Positions 23,890 through 33,550 of a stretch of DNA of 34,119 bases are shown here, piece after piece. The notes under the pieces are model-generated. The model was not told the origin of the DNA, made no database searches, and worked only from the letters and a program-made list of their open reading frames with translations. Origin of the DNA: an uncultured Clostridia bacterium (GTDB lineage: Bacteria; Bacillota; Clostridia; Christensenellales; CAG-917). Within the stretch, counting starts at the first letter, position 1. Every line of letters starts with the position of its first letter. The position numbers were made by a program, and so were the translations under genes. The stretch spans positions 78,382 through 112,500 of the forward strand of contig CALVTS010000006.1 in assembly GCA_944363035.1 (NCBI GenBank), read 5' to 3'.

Positions 23890-25137
23890 TCACTCCGCCG
23901 CCATGGCTTCGAGCGCGAGTGCGTATTTGGTGGACGCTTTGCGGGAACGGAACACCAGCCTGTACGTCACTCCGTCTCCGCTAAGGTCCAGCGAGACCCC
24001 GGGGAGAGTTGCCGCCGTGGGCAGATTCTTCACGGGGACGGATATGCGGGAAGGCGCGTCCTCCGCCCTGTCCGCGTCATCGGGATCGGCGACGAAGGAC
24101 AGCTCCTCCCTGTCCAGCGAGAGGGTCCCTTTCGCGGCGTATCTGTACCCGTTTCCCTTTGCGTTGACCATCATCAGATCCACGCTCTCGCAGAGACGGA
24201 AATCCGAGGCTTCGACCTCTCTTTTCACGCTTTCGCGGATGAGGTCGTACCATTTGTCTATGCGGTCGGGGCATTTGCCGAACGCGGAGTCCGCGGGCAG
24301 TATCTTCCCCGTGTGAGAATACACCGCCGAAAAACCGCACTTGTCGCACATAATCGCGCCGTCGCGGGTCTTCATGGCAAACTCTTCTCCGCATTCCGGA
24401 CAGCGGTAAAGCACGTTTTCCAGCCCCTCTGCGAACTTTCTGCCCCTGTATATCCTGCCCGTCTCCTCCTGCCAGGCGTGCTCGTTGTGCGCGAGAGCGC
24501 GGTCTATCCTCTCCATGACCTCGGCGGCGGAAAGAGAACGCGTCTCCTCTGCGGTCATGATCATATCCATCTCGCACAGCACTCCGCCCGTACGGGTGGT
24601 GTGCGCCCACTTGGGTCTGGTGAGCCCCGCGCCGCTTATCACCGAACTCGCCACGGGATAGCCCAGCCACTTCACCAGCTTCGCCACCGAAAACGCCATA
24701 GGGGCGGTGCGCCCGTCCGCGCTCACCTTGCCCTCCGGACAGAGGATGACCGAGACCCCCGCGTCCAGATAACGCTTGATATTCTTTATGCAGGTGTAAT
24801 CCGCATAAAACTGCTTTTTGAGTATGGCGCGGTAGCCGTTTATCAGTCCTGCGAAAATGGGCTGGGAATATCTCATCGTCTCCGCGACGACAAAGCTCAC
24901 TTTCTTTCCGAGAAAGGGGGTGGAAAACCACGCGAAATCAAAGGGGGAAACATGATTGGAAAGCACGAGCATCGCGCCCTTTTTTTTCTGTTCGCGGAAA
25001 CTCGGCGAGAGTACGGACTTCGCGCCGAAGCGCAGTCTCAGCGCCCCGCAGACAGCCATGAGCAGGATGTAGTGAGGCAGGGAAAACACCTTTTCCGCCC
25101 TCTTATCCTTTCCTTTTTTATTGCGTTGAACAGCCAT
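23890..25137 (-). CDS. PlsC-like lysophospholipid acyltransferase with a C-terminal zinc ribbon
   Basis: The N-terminal half (about 20-215) is an acyltransferase of the 1-acyl-glycerol-3-phosphate (PlsC) superfamily. The catalytic NHVSPFD (His62, Asp67) and the second motif CPEGKVS (133-139) are present. It should transfer an acyl chain to a lysolipid at the cytoplasmic face of the membrane; the N-terminal basic stretch and helix at about 18-38 fit that. The second half (about 240-415) is not part of typical PlsC: it has a four-cysteine zinc ribbon (CPEC 246-249, CDKC 264-267) and a beta-rich domain of unknown role. ATG 25137 is six bases after a -10 box, so this mRNA may be nearly leaderless; GAGGT 11 bases upstream is the only Shine-Dalgarno-like sequence. 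Confidence 0.85.
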   Translation of the reverse strand: MAVQRNKKGKDKRAEKVFSLPHYILLMAVCGALRLRFGAKSVLSPSFREQKKKGAMLVLSNHVSPFDFAWFSTPFLGKKVSFVVAETMRYSQPIFAGLINGYRAILKKQFYADYTCIKNIKRYLDAGVSVILCPEGKVSADGRTAPMAFSVAKLVKWLGYPVASSVISGAGLTRPKWAHTTRTGGVLCEMDMIMTAEETRSLSAAEVMERIDRALAHNEHAWQEETGRIYRGRKFAEGLENVLYRCPECGEEFAMKTRDGAIMCDKCGFSAVYSHTGKILPADSAFGKCPDRIDKWYDLIRESVKREVEASDFRLCESVDLMMVNAKGNGYRYAAKGTLSLDREELSFVADPDDADRAEDAPSRISVPVKNLPTAATLPGVSLDLSGDGVTYRLVFRSRKASTKYALALEAMAAE

Positions 25138-25143
25138 ATGTTC

Positions 25144-25172
25144 ATTATACCTCAAAAAAAGCCGTATGTCAC
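25144..25172 (-). promoter_or_regulatory. Acyltransferase promoter, nearly leaderless
   Basis: Minus strand: -35 GTGACA (25172-25167), 17-bp spacer, -10 TATAAT (25149-25144), six bases, ATG 25137. Confidence 0.6.
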
Positions 25173-25259
25173 TTCCTGCGCCGTCTTTTTACGAAAGTAT
25201 TTGTATCTGTCGCTTTTCGGGGGAAAAACTCCTCGGACGCACCGAAATATCATCGCCTC

Positions 25260-25287
25260 AAAAAGGAAGGGCTGTTTTCGCCCTTCC
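25260..25287 (-). terminator. ATPase gene terminator
   Basis: Minus strand: GGAAGGGC-GAAAACA-GCCCTTCC followed by TTTTT. A nested hairpin at 25328-25364 (AGCGGATA/TATCCGCT enclosing CATTTT/AAAATG) begins at the last base of the stop codon and may protect the mRNA end. Confidence 0.85.
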
Positions 25288-25363
25288 GCAAATTTTTGAC
25301 ACAAAGATGTGTTTTTCGGCACAAATAAGCGGATAAACATCACATTTTGTAAAATGTATCCGC

Positions 25364-26359
25364 TCATGCTTCCTCGAAGATCATCCTTTTCACCCTTGCC
25401 GTTATCTCCTCCGTGACGGAATAGTCCATACAATCGGCGTGCAGTTTTTCCACCCTTTCGTGCGCCGCTTTGGCGTTCCCGAGCTCCCGCACCGCCTCGG
25501 AAATGAGAGCCGCGCACGCCTCCTCTTCCTCGGCGCAGGCCTTTCTCGCCCTGTCGTCGCCGAGCTCTATCCTCTCGGCAAGCGGAGAAAACGGACCCGC
25601 GTCCGCGACAAGCGCGCCGCCCTTCCACAGCACGCCCTCCCTCCTTTCGGGGAAAAGAGGGTCAAAGAGCACGCTCCCCCCGAGAAGCCCCGCCGCCTCT
25701 TCGGCAAACAGCCTCATACCGGGGACGCCTCCCCGCATCAGATACACCCGCCGTCCCGCAAGGTGATCGAAAAAGGAGATCTCCCCGTCAGGCGTTATCG
25801 CCCGTGAGAACAGTCTGCGCGCTCTGCCTCGGGAGGGCTCGCTCACGCGCAATGCGAACGCCGCCGCCATCCTCTTTATCCCGAGGACATCAGCCGCCTC
25901 GAAATATCTCTCTTCCGCACGCCGATAATGCCGCAATGCGGAGTTTAACTTGTCATATGCGCGCAAATAACTCTCTTTTTTGTCATTTAATGCCTCTATC
26001 AGCAACGCCTTGCGCGGCAGTAGCTTCTCCCTGGAAAGCGCGCGCGCCATATCCTCCAGCCTTTCCGCGATCACGGGCAACGCCGCCTCGTGCGGGTGCG
26101 GAGAGGTCGCGTCCGCGACAACTGCCGAAAGCTCATTTATATACACGCCGTCAAGGCTGGACGGGTCTCCCGAACAATGCCACAGCTCGCAGTCCAGCCC
26201 TCTTTTTGCGGCTTCGGACGCCACCGCGCGCATGAGAGTGCTCTTGCCCGTCCCCGGCGCGCCTTTCAGCAATATCACGTTCTCCGCCGAAGAAAGCTCC
26301 TCGCGATAAAAACTCCTGAACCCGAACGCGGTGTTCCCGCCAAGAAAAAACCTTTCCAT
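25364..26359 (-). CDS. P-loop ATPase, probably of the PRK06851 type
   Basis: The 331-residue protein has a clear Walker A motif GAPGTGKST (33-41) near the start and family-like text after it (LMRAVASEAAKRG, HCSGDPSSLDGVYI). The middle is helical and charged (about 115-165). A half-repeat with GGVPGMRLFAEEAAGLL at about 210-230 recalls the second, degenerate nucleotide-binding half of that Firmicutes family. No membrane segment or signal peptide is seen. A GGGAGGGGAT site supports the start. It is monocistronic and lies near the dipicolinate genes, but on the other strand. The cellular role is not known to me; the family assignment is from memory of its general look. Confidence 0.7.
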   Translation of the reverse strand: MERFFLGGNTAFGFRSFYREELSSAENVILLKGAPGTGKSTLMRAVASEAAKRGLDCELWHCSGDPSSLDGVYINELSAVVADATSPHPHEAALPVIAERLEDMARALSREKLLPRKALLIEALNDKKESYLRAYDKLNSALRHYRRAEERYFEAADVLGIKRMAAAFALRVSEPSRGRARRLFSRAITPDGEISFFDHLAGRRVYLMRGGVPGMRLFAEEAAGLLGGSVLFDPLFPERREGVLWKGGALVADAGPFSPLAERIELGDDRARKACAEEEEACAALISEAVRELGNAKAAHERVEKLHADCMDYSVTEEITARVKRMIFEEA

Positions 26360-26426
26360 ATCCCCTCCCGTTCATCCTATGCCGTATCCGAATAATGCGG
26401 ACCCGATCCGACATATCGGTCCGGTA

Positions 26427-26705
26427 TGCCAGACAGGAATAATACGAACCAGGTTCCGCGCCGCCGATTTCCGCCTGAACCGCGTCATTCGCCTTGCTAA
26501 TACAGTCAAGTATTAGCTACGGAGACTTCCTTGTTCAGCCAAAAATCGGTTGGCGCGGAACTGCTCGCACCTCAGAGCAAGAGATTTTCGGATGATTTTG
26601 CTCTGGCGGAACGCAGGCAATAGTATACATATTGGCAAAGTTCGGCTGTGCAAAAGCGCCGAAAAGAATTGCTCCGAGGCTGGTTCGTATTATTCCTGTC
26701 TGGCA
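26427..26705 (-). mobile_element. MITE-like repeat, copy 4 (279 bp, reverse orientation)
   Basis: It has perfect 26-bp ends (TGCCAGACAGGAATAATACG... CGTATTATTCCTGTCTGGCA) and a body nearly identical to that at 7540. It lies in the dpaA upstream region and leaves only 75 bp before the dpaA start, so it may have replaced or supplied promoter sequence. Confidence 0.85.
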
Positions 26706-26780
26706 TGACATAAAAGTTTTGTCATGGCGCCGTTCCCTCTCCCTCGGCGGCAGGCATAAGAATATACCATGGAGGCGGTC

Positions 26781-27488
26781 ATGGGAGAGTTTGTCGTCTA
26801 CGAAACGGATGAAAGGATGTTTTTTCTGAAAAGACAGCTTGCGGGGTTCCGTCCCGTCGCGGATACGCACATTTTCGCGCCCAATCTCCTCCTCTCGAAG
26901 GAGAGGCTGGAAGGAGTGAAAGAAGGGGATCATCTGGTGTGCGGCAGACTGGAAGCGGACGCCCTCGACAAAGGGCGCGGAGCGATCGTGCACCCTATCC
27001 TGAAAAACGAGCGCTTTCAGGCTGTCAACGCGCGACTCACGGCGGAGGGCGCGCTCGGGATACTCATCGAGCACAGTATGCACTCCCTTTGGGATATGCG
27101 GGTGCTCGTGATAGGTTTCGGGCGCACGGGCGCGGCGATGTGCCGCATACTCGACAGGCTCGGCGTAGAGACGGATGTGGCGACAGAGGGGTCTCCCCGT
27201 CCCGCAGGGGCGTTTGCCCGCCGCGTGACGACCGCCTCCTCGGCAAATCTCGGCGATTACGACGCGATCGTCAACACCGTGCCCGCAAAACTCATCTCTG
27301 ACGAACGCATCCTCGGGGTGCGGCACGACGTGGTGTACATCGACCTCGCAAGCACGCCGGGCGCTGACATAGACAGATTGAAGACGCTGGGACTGGACGC
27401 CGACATCTATCCCGCATTGCCCGCAAAATGCTCTCCCGCAAGCGCGGCGACGGCGATGCGCGACTACATCCTGGAGGTGACGGCATGA
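26781..27488 (+). CDS. dpaA: Dipicolinate synthase subunit A, short N-terminus
   Basis: Together with DpaB it makes dipicolinic acid (from dihydroxy-tetrahydrodipicolinate, a lysine-pathway product) in the mother cell of sporulating Clostridia and Bacilli. The Rossmann part is clear (RVLVIGFGRTGAAMCRIL, about residues 102-119), followed by IVNTVPAKLI and VYIDLASTPG. At 235 residues it is some 60 shorter than Bacillus SpoVFA (about 297), with a trimmed N-terminal domain. ATG 26781 is preferred because GGAGG lies five bases upstream; an in-frame ATG at 26769 would add four residues. The dpaB start overlaps its stop by four bases (ATGA). A possible mother-cell sigma promoter is only hinted at (CATAAGAATA at 26755-26764). 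Confidence 0.88.
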   Translation: MGEFVVYETDERMFFLKRQLAGFRPVADTHIFAPNLLLSKERLEGVKEGDHLVCGRLEADALDKGRGAIVHPILKNERFQAVNARLTAEGALGILIEHSMHSLWDMRVLVIGFGRTGAAMCRILDRLGVETDVATEGSPRPAGAFARRVTTASSANLGDYDAIVNTVPAKLISDERILGVRHDVVYIDLASTPGADIDRLKTLGLDADIYPALPAKCSPASAATAMRDYILEVTA

Positions 27489-28051
27489 AAAAGATAGGCT
27501 TTGCGGTGACAGGATCCTTCTGCACCTTTTCTTCAATATTGGATGCGGTGGACGAGCTGGTGGAGCACGGCTACGACCTGACCCCCATATTCAGCTTCAA
27601 CACGGCAAATCTCGACACAAGATTCTTCAAAGCGTCGGAATTTTTTGAGATAATGACCCGAAAAACGGGGAAAAAGCCCTTGACCACCATCCCGGAGGCG
27701 GAACCCATCGGCACCTCTTTCGGACTGGATCTCGTGCTGGTCGCCCCGTGCACCGGGAACACACTTTCAAAAATAGCGCACGGCATCACGGATACGCCGG
27801 TCACAATGGCGGTGAAAGCCCAGCTCAGAAATTGCCGCCCCGTGGTGCTCTCGGTGTCCTCAAACGACGCCCTGGGGGCGAACGCCAAAAACCTGGGGCT
27901 CCTGCTCAATACACGCAACGTGTACTTTGTCCCGTTTGCGCAGGACGCACCGTACAAAAAATCCAACTCTCTCATCGCGGACACGTCGCTGATACGCGCC
28001 GCTTGCGAGGAAGCTCTCGCGGGCAAACAACTGCAACCGCTGTTGCTATAA
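27485..28051 (+). CDS. dpaB: Dipicolinate synthase subunit B (flavoprotein)
   Basis: The 188-residue flavoprotein-family (PF02441) subunit is required with DpaA for dipicolinate synthesis during sporulation. The start MKKIGFAVTGSFCTFS, the segment LVLVAPCTGNTLSKIAHGIT and the C-terminal VYFVPFAQDAPYKKSNSL are typical of SpoVFB. ATG 27485 has GGAGGTGA upstream, inside the end of dpaA, and overlaps the dpaA stop, so the two are translationally coupled. The pair is good evidence that the organism forms, or recently formed, endospores. Confidence 0.93.
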   Translation: MKKIGFAVTGSFCTFSSILDAVDELVEHGYDLTPIFSFNTANLDTRFFKASEFFEIMTRKTGKKPLTTIPEAEPIGTSFGLDLVLVAPCTGNTLSKIAHGITDTPVTMAVKAQLRNCRPVVLSVSSNDALGANAKNLGLLLNTRNVYFVPFAQDAPYKKSNSLIADTSLIRAACEEALAGKQLQPLLL

Positions 28052-28121
28052 CACGTTTCGTGCGCAAAATCGGCATGAACGCTTGAAGGCAGAGGAGAAA
28101 CTTGCCGTTGCACCCGCCCAT

Positions 28122-28142
28122 GAAACACGTATCGTGTTTTTG
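28122..28142 (+). terminator. Small hairpin with T-run after dpaB
   Basis: AAACACG-TAT-CGTGTTT followed by further T (CGTGTTTTTGATC). It is weaker than the terminator at 28206 but closer to dpaB. Confidence 0.5.
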
Positions 28143-28205
28143 ATCAAAATTCACGCTCGCCGCTACTTTCGCCGCAAGCCTTTACTTCAAAAAGCGACAA
28201 ATATG

Positions 28206-28233
28206 AAAAGCGCCCGCCGACGCGGGCGCTTTT
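28206..28233. terminator. Bidirectional terminator between dpaB and rubredoxin
   Basis: AAAAGCGCCCGC-CGAC-GCGGGCGCTTTT, a perfect 12-bp stem between two convergent genes. Confidence 0.85.
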
Positions 28234-28243
28234 GCGCGTTTTC

Positions 28244-28402
28244 CTATTCCTCGGGCGAGAAATCCTCTTTGCCGACTCCGCAAAGCGGACAAACGAAGTC
28301 CTCGGGCAGTTCCGCCCATGTGGTGCCGGGAGCTATACCGTTGTCCGGATCTCCCGCGGCTTCGTCGTAGACGTATCCGCACACGTCGCATATGTATTTC
28401 AT
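28244..28402 (-). CDS. Rubredoxin
   Basis: This 52-residue iron protein was read directly from the minus strand (ATG 28402-28400, TAG 28246-28244). It holds one Fe in four cysteines: Cys5 and Cys8 ([11 protein letters not shown]), Cys38 and Cys41 ([13 protein letters not shown]). [11 protein letters not shown] and WAELPEDF are standard. It passes single electrons in the cytoplasm, in anaerobes often to peroxide- or superoxide-detoxifying enzymes such as rubrerythrin or flavodiiron protein. The length is the family norm. It has a perfect AAGGAGGT site, a TTGAAA-N17-TATAAT promoter and a leader hairpin, so it is probably well expressed and monocistronic. Confidence 0.97.
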   Translation of the reverse strand: MKYICDVCGYVYDEAAGDPDNGIAPGTTWAELPEDFVCPLCGVGKEDFSPEE

Positions 28403-28418
28403 GTCTTACCTCCTTTTT

Positions 28419-28470
28419 GCGGCTCTGCCGCTCTTATGAGTATTATACCACGCCGACGCGCTCCTTTCAA
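28419..28470 (-). promoter_or_regulatory. Rubredoxin promoter and leader hairpin
   Basis: Minus strand: -35 TTGAAA (28470-28465), 17-bp spacer, -10 TATAAT (28447-28442). The leader hairpin GCGGC-AGA-GCCGC (28431-28419) starts within a few bases of the expected transcription start and is followed by AAAAAGGAGGT. Confidence 0.75.
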
Positions 28471-28579
28471 GACGCATTTTTCCTTTGTACGTTGCGCGAT
28501 GATCGCGCGTATCCGGAGCACGTGGGCTTTGTTTTCCCGATGCGTAGCGCGCTCGCACCTCACGCGCTTGCGCTGACCG

Positions 28580-29431
28580 TCAGAGAGCTTTCACGGGCAA
28601 ACCGTTTATGCTTTCGGCGGGCTCGAGAGCATCGTCGTCTTTGTACAAAACGTAATAGTATTCGTCCTCTCCGCTCCCGCCTTTGTTGTAATGCACGCCG
28701 CCAAAAGAGAGGTATTCCGCCCATTCGGCGGCATCGGCGGCTTCCTTAGCTTCATCCGGGATGTGGACGCTCGTTGCGTTGACCATGCACCACACATACT
28801 CGCTGCTGTTGCGGTAGGTGCCCATGTTGTTGCTGTATTGGTGCGACCATCCGACGACGAGCTTGTCTCCTTCAAACCTCACATACGGGTCGTCAAATCT
28901 TCTTTGAAGGTTGGGGTGCGGGACGACTTTTCCGTCCTCCTCAGCCAAATATTCGTATATCATCGCGATATATTCGTCGGCGACGGGATCGCTGTTGCTC
29001 AAAAGGTTCTTTTCGGCTTTGCTCACCGCAACGCCGTCGATGACGACGTATCCCTCGCCCTCGACATACACCTGATTGGAGCGGCTTATCTCATAAACCA
29101 CGCCGTCGCTTACAAACACGGAAATGTCGCTCGGCGAGACTTCGCCTCTGTATTCCGCCTTAGTGCTTTCATACACGGCGTTCTTACCGACCTGAGTGAC
29201 TCTTATCGTCTCTCCCGAGTAGACTCCCTCGACGGAATCCTCCGAAGTGGCGGTCCTGACTTCGATCGAAAAATTGTCCGCATTTTCGAGTGCGGCGACA
29301 ATATCCGACAAGGACATCCCTTCGTTGAACACCGCATCCCCCTTGGGAGTTTCGTTGCAAGCGGCAAGCCCGAAGACCGCGCACACAACTACGACCGCGA
29401 CCAACGCGAGCGATAATAACGTCTTCCTCAC
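28580..29431 (-). CDS. Secreted lipoprotein of unknown function
   Basis: The product is 283 residues with a classic lipoprotein signal (MRKTLLSLALV... FGLAACNE, lipobox Cys25). The start codon is GTG at 29431, with GGGAGG seven to twelve bases upstream. The mature part is acidic, without further membrane helices; it has an LSDIVAALENADNFSIEV segment near the start and beta-rich text after it (GVVYEISRSNQVYVEGEGYV). This layout is common in outer-surface lipoproteins of Clostridia whose roles are unknown. It has a strong own promoter at 29475-29504. No partner gene is obvious. Confidence 0.85.
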   Translation of the reverse strand: MRKTLLSLALVAVVVVCAVFGLAACNETPKGDAVFNEGMSLSDIVAALENADNFSIEVRTATSEDSVEGVYSGETIRVTQVGKNAVYESTKAEYRGEVSPSDISVFVSDGVVYEISRSNQVYVEGEGYVVIDGVAVSKAEKNLLSNSDPVADEYIAMIYEYLAEEDGKVVPHPNLQRRFDDPYVRFEGDKLVVGWSHQYSNNMGTYRNSSEYVWCMVNATSVHIPDEAKEAADAAEWAEYLSFGGVHYNKGGSGEDEYYYVLYKDDDALEPAESINGLPVKAL

Positions 29432-29446
29432 TTCTTCCTCCCTTCC

Positions 29447-29504
29447 TCGGTAAATTTTGCCGACTTTTTTCTATATTATAAACTACCCCGCCTCGATATG
29501 TCAA
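29447..29504 (-). promoter_or_regulatory. Lipoprotein promoter and leader hairpin
   Basis: Minus strand: -35 TTGACA (29504-29499), 18-bp spacer, -10 TATAAT (29480-29475). A weak leader hairpin TCGG...CCGA (29463-29447) stands before GGAAGGGAGG. Confidence 0.65.
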
Positions 29505-29559
29505 TACCATTCTATATATCAACCGATTATCCCCCATACATCGACTCCCCTCTTTCCGA

Positions 29560-29630
29560 TTTGGACACTTGGGGACGTGTTTATTTTGTCCATTTTTTGG
29601 ACATTTTAAACACGTCCCCATGTGTCCAAA
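29560..29630. repeat. 71-bp palindromic repeat, copy 2
   Basis: Same palindrome as 13760-13830, with one change in the right arm (CCCCATGTGTCC instead of CCCCAAGTGTCC). It is preceded by the shared TACATCGACTC...TCTTTCCGA. The 177 bp from 29631 to 29807 are AT-rich with no gene seen. Confidence 0.8.
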
Positions 29631-29807
29631 ACTGCAATATAATTTGCTATCTTTCATTTTAATGTTCTTCCTCTTTTCGCACCCTTTCTCTTTGCCACGA
29701 TTTAGTCAACTTCCCAAAAATCCCCTACTAAACAGAGGCTTTCTTCGTTCTCTCCTTTTCTTCAGTTTTTCTTGTTTCGCACATTACATCGACTCTCATC
29801 TCTCCAA

Positions 29808-29878
29808 TTTGGACACTTGGGGACGTGTTTATTTTGTCCACTTTTTGGACATTTTAAACACGTCCCCAAGTGTCCAAA
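29808..29878. repeat. 71-bp palindromic repeat, copy 3
   Basis: Same palindrome with perfect 20-bp arms; the centre has CACTTTTTGG in place of CATTTTTTGG. It is also preceded by ACATCGACTC...TCTCTCCAA. It is in the same orientation as copies 1 and 2, starting 248 bp after copy 2. Confidence 0.8.
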
Positions 29879-29916
29879 TCGGAAATGTGGTTTTAGATGT
29901 AGCGTTATATCGGCAT

Positions 29917-29972
29917 AAAAAAAGACCGACGTCTCGTCTTAGGGAGTATCATGTGTTTCGAGACGTCGGTCT
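29917..29972 (-). terminator. Terminator-like hairpin with an unusually large loop
   Basis: Minus strand: AGACCGACGTCTCG and CGAGACGTCGGTCT form a perfect 14-bp stem around a 22-nt loop (AAACACATGATACTCCCTAAGA on the minus strand spans 29958-29937), followed by a run of T. No gene ends nearby on this strand except the rRNA operon, 450 bp upstream. It may end a small RNA. Confidence 0.55.
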
Positions 29973-30020
29973 AAGGCATTTATCGACGAGCGTATCCCGC
30001 GCAAGCCTTCTTATTATCTA

Positions 30021-30342
30021 TGCCAGACAGGAATAATACGAACCAGCCTCAGAGCAATTCTTTTCGGCGCTTTTGCACAGCCGAACCTTGCCAATATGTA
30101 TACTATTGCCTGCGTTCCGCCAGAGCAACATCATCCGAAAATCTCTTGCTCTGAGGTGCGAGCAGTTCCGCGCCAACCGATTTTTGGCTGAACAATTTCG
30201 GGGTCCCCGAGTGAAAATCTATGATTTTCAGTTGGGGTAAAAGTCGCTGCAGCTAATACTTGACTGTATTAGCAAGGCGAATGACGCGGTTCAGGCGGAA
30301 ATCGGCGGCGCTGAACCTGGTTCGTATTATTCCTGTCTGGCA
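30021..30342 (+). mobile_element. MITE-like repeat, copy 5 (322 bp)
   Basis: It has perfect 26-bp inverted ends. The body holds both the TTTTGCACAGCCGAACCTTG part and the GGGGTCCCC / TGAAAATC-TAT-GATTTTCA module, making it the most complete form in the window. It lies between the large-loop hairpin and the rRNA operon terminator. Confidence 0.85.
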
Positions 30343-30379
30343 CACTTGGCCGGACACGGATCTGCGCACATTGTTTACT

Positions 30380-30420
30380 AAAACAAAAAGCCCACACGTT
30401 TGTGTGAGCTTTTTGTTTTG
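30380..30420 (-). terminator. rRNA operon terminator
   Basis: AAACAAAAAGC...CACAC-GTTT-GTGTG...GCTTTTTGTTT forms a long hairpin with T-rich ends immediately after the 5S gene. Confidence 0.85.
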
Positions 30421-30422
30421 GA

Positions 30423-30539
30423 AACCGGCATCGACATACTCTCCCGGGCCGTGTCCAGCCAAGTACCATCTGCGCGGATGAGCTTAACTTCTGTGTTCGG
30501 TATGAGAACAGGTGGGACCTCATCGCCATAGACACCGGT
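30423..30539 (-). rRNA. 5S ribosomal RNA
   Basis: About 117 nt on the minus strand. The terminal helix pairs ACCGGTGTC... with ...GATGCCGGTT. The conserved core CCGAACACAGAAGTTAAGC and GATGGTACT are present. Ends are judged by eye. Confidence 0.95.
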
Positions 30540-30570
30540 AATCGTTGAAGGTCGCAGGCAAAAGCCTGTC

Positions 30571-30591
30571 GCACATTCACAACTGCATAGC
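30571..30591 (-). repeat. 23S rRNA processing stem, 3' side
   Basis: On the minus strand this is GCTATGCAGTTGTGAATGTGC, complementary in 20 of 21 positions to the segment at 33720-33740 upstream of 23S. The two should pair and form an RNase III substrate around 23S. Confidence 0.7.
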
Positions 30592-30637
30592 ATTAAGATT
30601 GCTGAATTATTATCAGGTTAGTGGTTCAATTGTATTA

Positions 30638-33550
<2,913 letters not shown>

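Noticed and set aside
29184..29657. Open frame whose start reads MKDSKLYCSFGHMGTC and contains a C-x2-C...H-x3-C pattern; the same peptide appears at 13558-13929
   Set aside because: The cysteine-rich peptide is the translation of the 71-bp palindrome, and the frame then runs antisense through the real lipoprotein gene or unrelated DNA. Conservation follows from the DNA repeat, not from protein selection.
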